The notes under the pieces: model-generated | What the model was told of the DNA's origin: nothing | The model's input: only the letters and a program-made list of their open reading frames with translations | The model's database searches: none | Source of the DNA: Tissierellales bacterium | GTDB lineage: Bacteria > Bacillota > Clostridia > Tissierellales > Tissierellaceae | Direction of reading: 5' to 3' | Assembly (NCBI GenBank): GCA_014360205.1 | Contig: JACIXZ010000002.1 | Location: 168,331-232,330, forward strand | Length of the DNA stretch: 64,000 nucleotides | Shown here: one piece after another, positions 17,985 through 28,200 of the stretch | Numbering within the stretch: position 1 is the first letter of the stretch | Layout: the number at the start of each line of letters is the position of its first letter | Position numbers and translations under genes: made by a program

Positions 17985-18013
17985 ATATTATCACATACAT
18001 TTGAAATTGTAAA
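17985..18013 (-). promoter_or_regulatory. rpsO promoter
   Basis: TTTACA, 17-bp spacer, TAATAT on the minus strand, overlapping the ribF stop. It would start transcription about 80 bases before the rpsO ATG, giving room for the structured leader. Confidence 0.65.
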
Positions 18014-18935
18014 TTACATTTTTATTATTTATATAATTTATATCCTCAATCATTCTATTAATTAAGTCTTCTACTTTATCAAACTTAATCTCAGGTCTAA
18101 TATATTCTACAAATGATATATATATTGTTTTACCATATAATGTATCGTCAAAATTTAGAATATGATTTTCAATTTTTAATGATTTTTCTTTAAAAGTTGG
18201 ATTAAATCCAACATTAGTAGCACTTTTAAACGTTTTGTTATCAATAGTAGTCAAAGTATGATATACTCCGTTCTTAGGTATCACAAAATTATCAGTAAGC
18301 ATTATATTAGCAGTCGGGAACCCTAAAGTTTTTCCTATCCCTTTGCCATGAACTACTTCTCCTTTTATTGTATAGAACCTACCTAATAATTTATTAGCAG
18401 TTTCTATTTTTGCATACGAGATTAGATTTCTAATTAAAGTACTACTTACAATTTTATCTTCAAAATATACAGGTTCCACTATTATAGTATTTATATTCTT
18501 TTCTTCACAGATTTCTTTTAATGTGTCAACATTTCCTGATGCTTTATACCCAAATCTATAATTATGCCCAACGACTACAGCTTTTGAATTTAAATTATTT
18601 ATTAATATATCATTGACAAACTCAAATGGAGAAAGTTTCATTATTTCTTCATCGAATTTCATTAAAAAAACATTTTGTACTCCAATTTTGTCTAAAATAC
18701 ACAACTTCTGTTCGTTATTACTGAGCAGGCTTGGAGAGGTATTGCTAGTTACGCTTTTTGTATGATTTTCAAAGATCAAAATAGATGGCTTTAGATTGAA
18801 TTTGTTTGAGAAATCAATCATTTTTTTTATTAAATTTTGATGTCCAATATGGATTCCATCAAAATTTCCTAAAGCTATAGCTGTTTTTTCATTTGTTACG
18901 TGATATTGGGTTTTATCTAATTTTATTATATTCAT
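17991..18935 (-). CDS. ribF: Bifunctional riboflavin kinase/FAD synthetase
   Basis: 314 residues. The N-terminal FMN adenylyltransferase has the nucleotidyltransferase motif GNFDGIHIGH (about 23-32) and NYRFG near 125; the C-terminal riboflavin kinase has GKGIGKTLGFPTANI near 197-211. Together they turn riboflavin into FMN and then FAD. It overlaps truB by four bases (ATGA), the conserved truB-ribF pair. The rpsO promoter overlaps its end. Confidence 0.96.
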   Translation of the reverse strand: MNIIKLDKTQYHVTNEKTAIALGNFDGIHIGHQNLIKKMIDFSNKFNLKPSILIFENHTKSVTSNTSPSLLSNNEQKLCILDKIGVQNVFLMKFDEEIMKLSPFEFVNDILINNLNSKAVVVGHNYRFGYKASGNVDTLKEICEEKNINTIIVEPVYFEDKIVSSTLIRNLISYAKIETANKLLGRFYTIKGEVVHGKGIGKTLGFPTANIMLTDNFVIPKNGVYHTLTTIDNKTFKSATNVGFNPTFKEKSLKIENHILNFDDTLYGKTIYISFVEYIRPEIKFDKVEDLINRMIEDINYINNKNVIYNFKCM

Positions 18936-19846
18936 TTATTCTCACCTATATTATCACCTATCAAGACTTTTTTCATAACTAAATAAGTTTGATTTTTTTC
19001 TATAGTAATACGACCTATACCTATAAATAAGCCATTAGAGTATACTCTAAAGAGATTATTTAAATCTGCACTATATATATTTTCTAAATGAATCTTATTT
19101 CCATTTCTTAACTTAGAAAACTGATTCTTATTAACTTCTATTTTTTTCATTTCGCTTATTGCTTCGTCCATTGGCATTAAAAATTCATAGCTTTTTTCTT
19201 GAGATATTAATTTTTTTAAAGCCTCATGGCTAAGCGAATTTTCAATATTAAAGTTGCCTACCTTAACTCTTTGAAGATAAGACATGTAACCAAAAGTACC
19301 TAAGGATATACCTATATCATCACATAGAGATCTCATATAAGTTCCTTTTGAACATTTTACTTTAAAAACAATCTTTTTGTTTTCTATTATTCTAATTATA
19401 TCTATTTTTTTTATTTCTACAGTTGATGGGTCTCTTTCAATTTCAATACCTTCTCTGGCTAATTCATATAATTTTTTACCCTTTACTTTTTTTGAAGAAA
19501 ACATGGGCGGTGTTTGTTGTATAATTCCAACGAATTTATTAAAAGTATTTACTATTTCATCTGAAGATACATTTTTATCAGAAGAGCTTATAGGTTTACC
19601 TTCTTTGTCAAATGTATTAGTTCTAACACCTAAAGTTAACTCAACTAAATACTCTTTATCATGTTCGATTAAATATTCTGAAATTCTTGTGGCATTCCCT
19701 ACTAACATTGGTAATACACCACAAGCCATTGGGTCAAGGGTACCTATATGACCTATTTTTTTTGTATTCATTATCCTTCGTAGTATATTAACTGCGTCAT
19801 GAGATGTGATTCCTACTGGTTTATAAAAATTTAAAATACCATCCAT
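18932..19846 (-). CDS. truB: tRNA pseudouridine(55) synthase TruB
   Basis: 304 residues. Motif I region DGILNFYKPVGITSHDAV at the N-terminus and the catalytic loop GTLDPMACGVL with the active aspartate near residue 38; C-terminal PUA-like part. It makes pseudouridine 55 in the T-loop of tRNAs and acts as a tRNA folding chaperone. Located in the standard nusA-infB-rbfA-nrnA-truB-ribF order, ten bases after nrnA. Confidence 0.97.
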   Translation of the reverse strand: MDGILNFYKPVGITSHDAVNILRRIMNTKKIGHIGTLDPMACGVLPMLVGNATRISEYLIEHDKEYLVELTLGVRTNTFDKEGKPISSSDKNVSSDEIVNTFNKFVGIIQQTPPMFSSKKVKGKKLYELAREGIEIERDPSTVEIKKIDIIRIIENKKIVFKVKCSKGTYMRSLCDDIGISLGTFGYMSYLQRVKVGNFNIENSLSHEALKKLISQEKSYEFLMPMDEAISEMKKIEVNKNQFSKLRNGNKIHLENIYSADLNNLFRVYSNGLFIGIGRITIEKNQTYLVMKKVLIGDNIGENK

Positions 19847-19856
19847 TAATATTTCC

Positions 19857-20819
19857 TCAAATATATTGTTTTATCGATTCAATTAAGAGTTTTTCAGTCT
19901 CATCAATATTTCTTTGTATAGTACATCCAGCGGCTCTTAAGTGGCCGCCTCCATTAAATTTGTTACAAATTTCATTTGCATCAACATATTCTTTAGTTCT
20001 TATGCTAACGCGTGTTAAATTAGTTTCTATTTCTTTTAACAAAACCGAAACTTCAACCGTTTCTGTATCTCTTAAAAACTCTACTATTCCATCAGAATCT
20101 TCAGGCCTAGCATTTGCTCTATTTAAATTTTCTAGTGTTACCTTGGCAACTGAAACCTTATTATCAAAAAAAAGTTTAGAAGAACTAATTACTTCTATAA
20201 AAAGTTTGGTTTTTGAAAGGGATCTACTTTGATACAATTTCTTATTAACATAATATATATCTGTTCCTAGGGCTAGAAGATTTGAAACAATAAGATGAGT
20301 GTTTTCATTAACATTTTCATACATAAATCGTCCTGTATCTGTGCTAATACCTGTGTATATACAGGTAGCAATATTAGAGTCAATAGGCAAATTTAGTTCA
20401 CTAATAATATTATATATTATTTCACAAGTGGATGAAGCTTTAGGCTCCACTATGTTTAAATGTCCAAAATTGTTATTGCTTATATGATGATCAATATTAA
20501 TTATATACTTTGCTTTTTCAATAAATCTCTTATTATCCCCTAGTCTTTCAGCATCGCTGCTATCTAAAACAAATAATACATCAAAATTTAAATCATCAGA
20601 TACACTTATTATTTTTTCTATATTAGGCAAAAACAATAAGTCATTTGGTACAAAATCTGATTTTAATATCGTAACTTTTTTGCCTAATTTTTCCATTGAA
20701 GAACCAAGTGCAAGAATAGACCCGATATTATCTCCATCTGGATTTAGATGAGAAACCACACCGATTTTATCTGATTTATCAATTATATTGCTTAGTTCTT
20801 GTTTGATAATACTATTCAT
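19857..20819 (-). CDS. nrnA: DHH-family oligoribonuclease/pAp phosphatase NrnA
   Basis: 320 residues. DHH domain motifs SHLNPDGDNIGS (about 27-38), LDSSDAER, and IDHHISN (the DHH motif), and the DHHA1 domain ending GGHLRAAG. It degrades short RNA oligomers and pAp, finishing mRNA decay started by RNase Y and PNPase. Start placed at the ATG at 20819 with GGAG nine bases before; this overlaps the rbfA stop by eight bases. Longer in-frame starts at 20855 lie inside rbfA without a better ribosome site. Confidence 0.94.
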   Translation of the reverse strand: MNSIIKQELSNIIDKSDKIGVVSHLNPDGDNIGSILALGSSMEKLGKKVTILKSDFVPNDLLFLPNIEKIISVSDDLNFDVLFVLDSSDAERLGDNKRFIEKAKYIINIDHHISNNNFGHLNIVEPKASSTCEIIYNIISELNLPIDSNIATCIYTGISTDTGRFMYENVNENTHLIVSNLLALGTDIYYVNKKLYQSRSLSKTKLFIEVISSSKLFFDNKVSVAKVTLENLNRANARPEDSDGIVEFLRDTETVEVSVLLKEIETNLTRVSIRTKEYVDANEICNKFNGGGHLRAAGCTIQRNIDETEKLLIESIKQYI

Positions 20820-21198
20820 TGTTTTGATCTCCATTTTTACCATCAGTGTTATCATTATTTGAAACTTGTTTTATTAGATTAGTCATATAAATAGCTTGTT
20901 CAATACTATCATCGATATAAAAAATTGGTTCAGGAGTAATCCTTAAATTAATTTTATCTCCTATAGCTTTTCTTATATAGCCCTTAGCGCTTTCAAGACC
21001 TTTTAAAGTTTCTTCTTTCTCCATTTCATTGCCTAAAACAGATACATATATTTTAGCATATTTCAAATCTTTTGTGACCACGACCTTATTTATACTAGCC
21101 ATTTTACTAATTCTAGGATCTTTAATATCATTTATTATCAGATCAGCAATAACTTTTTTTACTTCTTCAGAAATTCTATTAATCCTTTTATCATTCAT
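20812..21198 (-). CDS. rbfA: Ribosome-binding factor A
   Basis: 128-residue KH-type protein for late 30S maturation and cold adaptation. Recognised by the N-terminal RINRISEEVKKVIADLI helix, DPRISKMASINKVVVTKDL and the RITPEPIFYIDDS strand. The start is the ATG at 21198 with AGAGGTG upstream; a GTG three codons earlier is part of that ribosome site. It follows infB by 11 bases. The C-terminal tail is polar and asparagine-rich. Confidence 0.96.
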   Translation of the reverse strand: MNDKRINRISEEVKKVIADLIINDIKDPRISKMASINKVVVTKDLKYAKIYVSVLGNEMEKEETLKGLESAKGYIRKAIGDKINLRITPEPIFYIDDSIEQAIYMTNLIKQVSNNDNTDGKNGDQNNE

Positions 21199-21209
21199 AG
21201 TAAACACCT

Positions 21210-23300
21210 CTAAATACTATCTACTTCTTTTAATATATATGCTTCTATGCTATCTCCCTCTTTGATGTCATTGAAATTTTCTAAAGCTAATCCTGCCTCA
21301 AAACCAGTTTGAACTTCTTTAACATCATCTTTGAATCTCTTTAAAGACAATACAGCACCGTCATAAATTACAACATCATCTCTTAATAAACGAATTTTAG
21401 AGTTTCTTGTTATTTTTCCGTTTACAACATAAATACCTGCTACTGACGTTCCATTTGGTAATTTAAATGTTGCTCTTACATTTGCTCTTCCCAATACTTC
21501 TTCAACAATTTTAGGTGCATGCATTCCTTTAATAGCTGCTTGTATATCTTCAATTGCTTCATAAATTACTCTATAAGTCCTTATGTCAACATTCTCTTTT
21601 TTTGCTACTTCAATAGCATTTAAATTAGGTCTAACATTAAAACCTAATACCAATGCATTTGATGCTGAAGCCAACATGACATCACTTTCAGAAATACCGC
21701 CAACACCACTATGAATTACATTTACTCTAACTTCATCTGTACCAAGTTTCTGTACAGATTGCATTAAAGCTTCGATTGAACCTCTTACATCGCCTTTTAT
21801 AATCAGATTTAATTCTTTTAATTCTCCTTGTTTAATCCTTTCAAACAAATCGTCTAGAGATACTTTAGAAGACTGTTTTATTTGTTGCTCTTTAAGCTCA
21901 TTTTTCTTAAGATCAGCAAGATGTCGTGCTATTTTCTCATTTTCAACTGCATAAATCATATCTCCAGCATTTGGAACCTCGGATAAACCCAAAATCATAA
22001 CTGGGATTGAAGGAGTTGCCTTCTTTACTTTTTTCCCTTTGTCATCAAACATTGCTCTTATTCTACCACTAGCTGTTCCTGAGACAACCATATCGCCAAC
22101 ATTTAATGTGCCTTTCTGAACCAATACAGTTGCGACTGGTCCTCTTCCTTTATCTAATTGAGCTTCAATTATTGTTCCAACTGCTTTTCTATTAGGATTT
22201 GCTTTTAGTTCTTGCATTTCTGCGACTAATAGAATCATTTCCAACAAATCCTCAATCCCTATTTTGTTTTTAGCTGAAACTGGAACCATAATTGTATCTC
22301 CACCCCAGTCTTCAGATAAAATTCCATGCTCAGCCAATTCTTGTTTAACTCTATCAATATTTGCTTCAGGTTTATCTATCTTATTAATAGCAACAATTAT
22401 AGGTACATTTGCTGCTTTGGCATGAGATATTGCTTCAACAGTTTGAGGCATTACTCCATCATCAGCAGCAACTACAAGAATAGCGATATCCGTAATTTTG
22501 GCACCTCTAGCTCTCATAGAAGTAAATGCTTCATGTCCAGGGGTATCCAAGAAAACTATTTTTTTATTATTTATGTTTACAGTATAAGCACCAATATGCT
22601 GAGTTATTCCACCAGCTTCTTTTACAGTTACATTCGTGTGTCTTATTGCGTCCAATAAAGAAGTTTTTCCGTGATCAACATGACCCATAACTGTTACGAC
22701 TGGTGGTCTAGGAATTAAGTCTTTAGGGTCATCTTCATAATCTAATTTATCAATTTCTGATTCTTCTTCACTTTTAGCAATTTCTACTTTATATCCGAAC
22801 TCTTCTGCAATCAGCTCGGCAATCTCTGATCCAATAGTTTGATTTTGTGTTGCCATGATTCCTAATGCGATTAATTTGGTTATTACTTGTGCTGGATTTA
22901 CATCTAGTCTTTCCGCCAATTCTTTTACAGTTATCTCAGATTCTATAGTGATAGATTTTTCTGTCGGCTGCTCTATTGATATTTTATTTATAGAATCGAA
23001 TTCTCTATTATGACTTTTCTTCTTATTTGACTTTTTTTTCTTTGTGTTTTTATCCTCAAAATCATTGTTATATTCTGACGGTTCAATCTTTACTTCTTCA
23101 ATAATATTATCATCATCATTATCTAGAGTTTCTTTCTTATTTTCATCTAGAATTATTTCTTTTATTAATTTAGCATCTTCTTCTTCTATTGAGCTCATAT
23201 GACTATGAACTCCTATATTAAGCTCAGAAATTTTTTCTACTAGTTCTTTGCTTGACATATTTAGCTCTTTAGCTAATTCATATATTCTTATTTTCGCCAT
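21210..23300 (-). CDS. infB: Translation initiation factor IF-2
   Basis: 696 residues. An N-terminal IF2_N repeat (1-50), a lysine-rich linker (about 85-100), a second IF2_N region (120-170), then the GTPase with G1 GHVDHGKT at 206-213, [17 protein letters not shown] and SAKN, followed by the beta-barrel and the C-terminal fMet-tRNA-binding domain. The GTPase positions initiator tRNA on the 30S subunit. YlxR is directly upstream; the L7Ae-like gene that often lies between them is absent. A CACCT/AGGTG pairing near 23303-23320 may partly hide its ribosome site. Confidence 0.98.
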   Translation of the reverse strand: MAKIRIYELAKELNMSSKELVEKISELNIGVHSHMSSIEEEDAKLIKEIILDENKKETLDNDDDNIIEEVKIEPSEYNNDFEDKNTKKKKSNKKKSHNREFDSINKISIEQPTEKSITIESEITVKELAERLDVNPAQVITKLIALGIMATQNQTIGSEIAELIAEEFGYKVEIAKSEEESEIDKLDYEDDPKDLIPRPPVVTVMGHVDHGKTSLLDAIRHTNVTVKEAGGITQHIGAYTVNINNKKIVFLDTPGHEAFTSMRARGAKITDIAILVVAADDGVMPQTVEAISHAKAANVPIIVAINKIDKPEANIDRVKQELAEHGILSEDWGGDTIMVPVSAKNKIGIEDLLEMILLVAEMQELKANPNRKAVGTIIEAQLDKGRGPVATVLVQKGTLNVGDMVVSGTASGRIRAMFDDKGKKVKKATPSIPVMILGLSEVPNAGDMIYAVENEKIARHLADLKKNELKEQQIKQSSKVSLDDLFERIKQGELKELNLIIKGDVRGSIEALMQSVQKLGTDEVRVNVIHSGVGGISESDVMLASASNALVLGFNVRPNLNAIEVAKKENVDIRTYRVIYEAIEDIQAAIKGMHAPKIVEEVLGRANVRATFKLPNGTSVAGIYVVNGKITRNSKIRLLRDDVVIYDGAVLSLKRFKDDVKEVQTGFEAGLALENFNDIKEGDSIEAYILKEVDSI

Positions 23301-23328
23301 CTTAACACCTCCACTTTTTAGGTGACTT

Positions 23329-23592
23329 TCATTCTTTTATAACCTCTCTAAGTTTTTGATAAATGTCATCACTAATTTCTGTTTGTAATTGTCTTGATAA
23401 TTTTTTATTTTTAACTATTTCATTAAAACATTCTAAATTTGCACAAATATATGCGCCTCTTCCATTTGCTTTCCCGGTTAAATCAACACTTACAATTCCA
23501 TCGTTATTCTTTACGATTCTAATGAGTTCATACTTTGGCTTCATCTGATTACATGCTATACATTTTCTTAGTGGAACCTTTTTAGGACTCAT
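23329..23592 (-). CDS. ylxR: YlxR family RNA-binding protein
   Basis: 87 residues with the YlxR/RNase P modulator (RnpM) fold: [19 protein letters not shown] near 9-27 with the CxxC pair, and NGRGAYIC near 49-56. Members bind RNA and have been linked to RNase P activity in B. subtilis. Start at the ATG at 23592 with GGAGATG upstream; a longer TTG frame would contain that site. It overlaps the nusA stop by about 11 bases. Confidence 0.93.
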   Translation of the reverse strand: MSPKKVPLRKCIACNQMKPKYELIRIVKNNDGIVSVDLTGKANGRGAYICANLECFNEIVKNKKLSRQLQTEISDDIYQKLREVIKE

Positions 23593-24652
23593 CTTTATCA
23601 TCTCCAATTAAGCTTTTATATTGGCTTTCTGATTTAATGTCAATTTTCCAACCAGTTAACTTTGCTGCTAGCCTAGCATTTTGTCCTTCTTTTCCTATAG
23701 CTAGAGATAATTGATGATCAGGAACTATTACAAGTGCTGATTTTTCTTTTTCATTTGCGAATACCTCTAGAACTTTAGAAGGACTTAGGCTGTTTGCAAT
23801 AAACTCATCTATTTTTTTACTCCAGATTACAATATCAATCTTTTCACCATTGAGTTCATCTACTATCGCTTTTACTCTAGTCCCTTTAAATCCAACACAT
23901 GCACCTAGAGGATCAACTTCTTGATTTTTAGAAAATACTGCTATTTTAGTTCTGGAACCAGCTTCTCTTGCTATTGAATAAATTTCTACAATTCCTTGAA
24001 CTATTTCAGGAACTTCAATTTCAAATAATCTTTTGACTAAACTAGCACTTGCTCTTGAAAGTATTATTTGTGGGCCTTTGGTTGTTTTTTTGACTTCAGA
24101 AATAAGTAATTTTAATCTATCTCCTTGGTTATAGACTTCTCCAGGTATTTGTTCAGTTGGAGGCAATATACCTTCTATTTTACCCAAGTCAATGTATACA
24201 TTATTCTTTGAAGATCGTTGAATTTGTCCTGTAATGATTTCGTTTTCTCGATTTATAAACTCTTCAAAAATTACATCTCTTTCTGCATCTTTAATTCTTT
24301 GCATTACTACTTGTTTAGCAGTTTGAGCAGCTATTCTTCCAAAATTTTTGGGTGTAACTTCCAATTTTATTGAATCTCCAATACTTAATTTTGGATTTAT
24401 TTTATTAGCAAGCTCTATTGGAATTTGCAATAATTCATCCTCTAGGTCATCACTGTTGACTACAGTTTTTATAGCAAACACTTTTACATTACCTGTTATG
24501 TTATCTATTTCCACTTCAACATTTTGTGAAGAACCAAAATTCTTTTTATAACTTGATATCAAAGCTGATTCTAGAGCATCTATTATGACACTTTTTGGAA
24601 TCCCTTTCTCTTTTTCAATTTCCTCAAGGGCACTGATGAAATCAACATTCAT
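23582..24652 (-). CDS. nusA: Transcription termination/antitermination factor NusA
   Basis: 356 residues: N-terminal RNA polymerase-binding domain (about 1-125), S1 domain beginning GQIQRSSKNNVYIDLG near 130, and two KH domains including GACVGFKGTRV and SLAIGKEGQNARLA. The acidic repeats of E. coli NusA are absent, as usual in Firmicutes. It promotes pausing and intrinsic termination. Start at the ATG at 24652, preceded by GAGGAGG. The operon leader carries a terminator that NusA itself may act on. Confidence 0.97.
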   Translation of the reverse strand: MNVDFISALEEIEKEKGIPKSVIIDALESALISSYKKNFGSSQNVEVEIDNITGNVKVFAIKTVVNSDDLEDELLQIPIELANKINPKLSIGDSIKLEVTPKNFGRIAAQTAKQVVMQRIKDAERDVIFEEFINRENEIITGQIQRSSKNNVYIDLGKIEGILPPTEQIPGEVYNQGDRLKLLISEVKKTTKGPQIILSRASASLVKRLFEIEVPEIVQGIVEIYSIAREAGSRTKIAVFSKNQEVDPLGACVGFKGTRVKAIVDELNGEKIDIVIWSKKIDEFIANSLSPSKVLEVFANEKEKSALVIVPDHQLSLAIGKEGQNARLAAKLTGWKIDIKSESQYKSLIGDDKDES

Positions 24653-24678
24653 CCCTTTATTCCTCCTCATATTATATA

Positions 24679-25140
24679 TTAAAAGTGAATTATCTGTCTC
24701 ATTAACGAAATTAACTCTCGTGGAATTACAACATTATTTTCTTCTAACTGAATAGTTACTGTATTTTCGTCATAGTCTTTTAGTATACCTTCAAAATGTT
24801 TTTTCCCTTCTACTGCTTTATACAGATTAATTTCAACTTCTTTGCCCAAGTTCCTAATTATATCTTTATCAGTTTTTATTGGTCTATCGAGTCCAGGTGA
24901 TGATACTTCAAGATAATAAGAAACATCAATTATATCAATTTGATCCAATTTTTCCCCAATTTTTTCACTAACTAACTGGCAATCTTCTAAGTTTACACCT
25001 CCAAGCTTATCAATGAATATTTTGAGGAAATATTCACTCTGTTCTTTCACGAATTCAACATCTACTAGTTCGTACCCTAAATTAGAAACCAAAGGATCAC
25101 TAAATTCTTTTACATTTTCAACTATTTCTTTTTTATTCAT
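24679..25140 (-). CDS. rimP: Ribosome maturation factor RimP
   Basis: 153 residues; N-terminal domain with LVSNLGYELVDVEFVKE and a conserved DCQLVSEKIGEKLD, then VSSPGLDRPIK and a C-terminal SH3-like domain. Needed for 30S subunit assembly around S12. Start set at the ATG at 25140 (GGTG upstream); a TTG seven codons earlier overlaps the leader. First gene of the nusA-infB operon and preceded by promoter and leader terminator. Confidence 0.95.
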   Translation of the reverse strand: MNKKEIVENVKEFSDPLVSNLGYELVDVEFVKEQSEYFLKIFIDKLGGVNLEDCQLVSEKIGEKLDQIDIIDVSYYLEVSSPGLDRPIKTDKDIIRNLGKEVEINLYKAVEGKKHFEGILKDYDENTVTIQLEENNVVIPRELISLMRQIIHF

Positions 25141-25159
25141 ATAATTCACCATACCTTGC

Positions 25160-25188
25160 AAAAATTAAGAGTGGGATCTCCCACTCTT
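25160..25188 (-). terminator. Intrinsic terminator in the rimP-nusA leader
   Basis: Perfect stem AGAGTGGGA/TCCCACTCT followed by AATTTTT on the minus strand. It lies between the polC stop and rimP, but about 20-40 bases downstream of the start point of the promoter at 25216-25244. It therefore ends polC transcripts and can also attenuate the nusA operon itself. Confidence 0.85.
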
Positions 25189-25215
25189 TGAATTAATTAT
25201 TAATTGTCTTTTTGT

Positions 25216-25244
25216 ATTATATCATATTCATAAAATTAAATCAA
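25216..25244 (-). promoter_or_regulatory. Promoter of the rimP-nusA-infB operon
   Basis: TTGATT, 17-bp spacer, perfect TATAAT on the minus strand, with the -35 at the polC stop codon. The start site would be near 25209, upstream of the terminator hairpin. Confidence 0.8.
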
Positions 25245-28200
25245 ATGTTAAAAAGGCTAATTTGATTAGTTTCAGGAATATCTTTTAAACATCCATGTTT
25301 CTCTAAAGCTTCAATAACTGGTCTAGTGGCCTTGCCTCTAGTAATTAATTCTTCAATGGAGAGAAATGGGGCTAAATTTCTCTCTTCGACTAACTTTCTA
25401 GCAGCATTTTCCCCAATTCCTTCAAGTGTTTTAAGTGGTGGAATTATTCCATTTTGACCTATTAAAAACCTATCACTGTCTGACTTATACAAATCTACTC
25501 TTTCAAAAGTTAAGCCTCTAGCATACATTTCCAAAGCAACTTCTAGAATTGTCAATTGATTTTTTTCTTTAGCACTTGATTCATTAATTCTATTTTCAAT
25601 TTCTTGAATTTTTGATTTTACATATTCCTTTCCTTGCAAAATAAGTTCAGCATCAAAATCTGAGGCTTTTGTTGTGAAGTATGTTGCATAGAAAGCTTGA
25701 GGATAATGCACTTTAAAATAGGCTATTCTAAAACTCATTGTAACATAAGCTGCAGCATGTGCTTTTGGAAACATATATTTAATCTTATTACAGGATTCAA
25801 TATACCATTCAGGAATATTCAATTTTCTCATTGTTTCTTGATCTTCCTGACTTAAGCCTTTACCCTTTCTAACTTTTTCCATAGTGAAAAACGCTCGTTT
25901 TTTGTCAAGCCCAGCATTTATCAGATATAACATTATGTCCTCTCTAGTAGAAATAACTTCTTTTAAGGTTGCAATATTTTTTCTTACAAGGTCTTGTGCA
26001 TTATTAACCCATACATCTGTACCATGAGATAGTCCTGATATCCTAACTAATTCTGAAAAAGTTGTAGGGGAGGTTTCTAATAACATTTGGCGAACAAATT
26101 TAGTTCCAAACTCAGGAATTCCTAATGTTCCTACTTCACAGTTGATTTCCTTAGGGTCAATGTTTAATGCTTTGGTGCTAGTAAAAAGACTCATTGTATC
26201 TTTATCATCAAGTGGTATTTGAAGAGGATCTATTCCTGTTAAATCTTCAAGCATCTTTATAATTGTAGGTACATCATGGCCTAATATATCTAATTTTAAA
26301 ATTCTTCCGCTTATAGAATGATAATCAAAATGGGTTGTTATTACACCTGAGGAATTATCATCTGCAGGATATTGTATTGGAGTAAAATCATGAATATCTT
26401 TATAATCTGGAACAATCATAACTCCTCCAGGATGTTGGCCAGATGTTCTCTTTATCCCTGTACAACCTTTAACTAATCTATTTATTTCAGCCTGATTAAC
26501 CGGTTTATTTTTTTGCTCAAAGTATTTTTTTACAAAACCATATGCTGTCTTATCTGCAATTGTACCAATAGTACCTGCTCTAAATACTTTTCCCTCTCCA
26601 AATAGCTCTTCTGTATATTTATGTGCTATTGATTGGTATTCACCAGCAAAATTTAAGTCAATATCTGGTTCCTTATCCCCTTCAAACCCTAAGAATACTT
26701 CAAACGGTATATCGTGCCCGTCTTTCTTCATTGTATTTCCACAATTAGGACAATCTTTATCATTTAAATCAAAACCTGAGGCAATTTTACCATCATCATA
26801 AAATTCTGAATAATGACAGTTCTCGCAAACATAATGAGGGGGAAGAGGGTTTACTTCAGTTATACCACTCATCGTTGCTACGAAAGATGAGCCAACTGAA
26901 CCTCTAGAGCCAACTAAGTAACCATCTTGCATAGATTTTGAAACAAGTTTTTGAGCTATAATATATAAAACTGAATATCCATTATTTATTATAGAATTTA
27001 GCTCTCTATTTAATCTCTCTTCAACAATAGCCGGCAGAGGGTTACCGTATATTTTAAATGCCCTTTCATATGCTATTTTTTTTAATTCATCATCAGCCCC
27101 CTCAATTTTAGGAGGGAAAGTGCCATCAGGAATTGGTTTTGTGTATTCTACCATATCACTAATTAAATTAGTGTTTGTAACAACTATTTCTTCAGCAACA
27201 GCTTCCCCTAAATATGAGAATTCTTTGATCATTTCATCAGTAGTTCTAAAATAGAGAGGAGGTTGTTCATCAGCATCATCAAATCCTTGTCCATACATAA
27301 TTATGCGTCTATAAACTTCATCTTTAGGATCAAGGAAATGTACATCTCCAGTAGCAACAACTAATTTATTTTTTGATTTTGCTAGGTTATATATTTTTTT
27401 ATTTATTTCTTTTAGTTCATCAACATTTTTAACAATGCCATCCCTCACTAAATGTTTATTGTTATCAATTGGCTGGATTTCAATATAATCATAAAAATCA
27501 ATGATTTCATTAATTTCGGAAAAAGGTTTATTTGTTAAAAAAGCTTTATATACCTCACCTAATTCACATGCACTACCAATTAAAAAGTTATTTTTACTTT
27601 TTTGTATTAATGATTTTGGGATGCGTGGCTTCCTATAAAAATATTCCAAATGAGATTTTGAAATCAATTTATATAGTTCTTTTAAACCTTGTTGGTTTTT
27701 TGCAAGTATGATACAATGAAATACTTCATTTTTATTGATATTTTTTGACTTCAAAGTTGAATTTAATTGATAAGGGGTTAATATATCTTTATCTTTTAAA
27801 ATGTCCAACATCTTAATAAGGATATCAGCGGTAGCTTTTGCATCATCAACAGCTCTATGATGATTAATCAACTCAACATCTAAAAATTTTGCAATAACAT
27901 TAAGCTTGTGACTTTTTAGATTAGGGAACAATGCCCTAGATAATTCTAAAGTATCCAATACCGCATTTTTTAGTTCAACTCTCATGTTATTGCAAGTTTC
28001 TCTAATAAAGCTGACATCAAACGAAGCATTATGTGCTACTAAGATTGAATCACCTATAAAATTTAAAAACTCAGGCATAATATCTTCTATTTTAGGCATA
28101 TCTTTAACCATTTCATCTGTTATGCCTGTCAGTGAAGTAATATTGCTAGGTATGGGAATACCAGGGTTTATAAGCTGTTCATATTTATCAATAATTAGTC

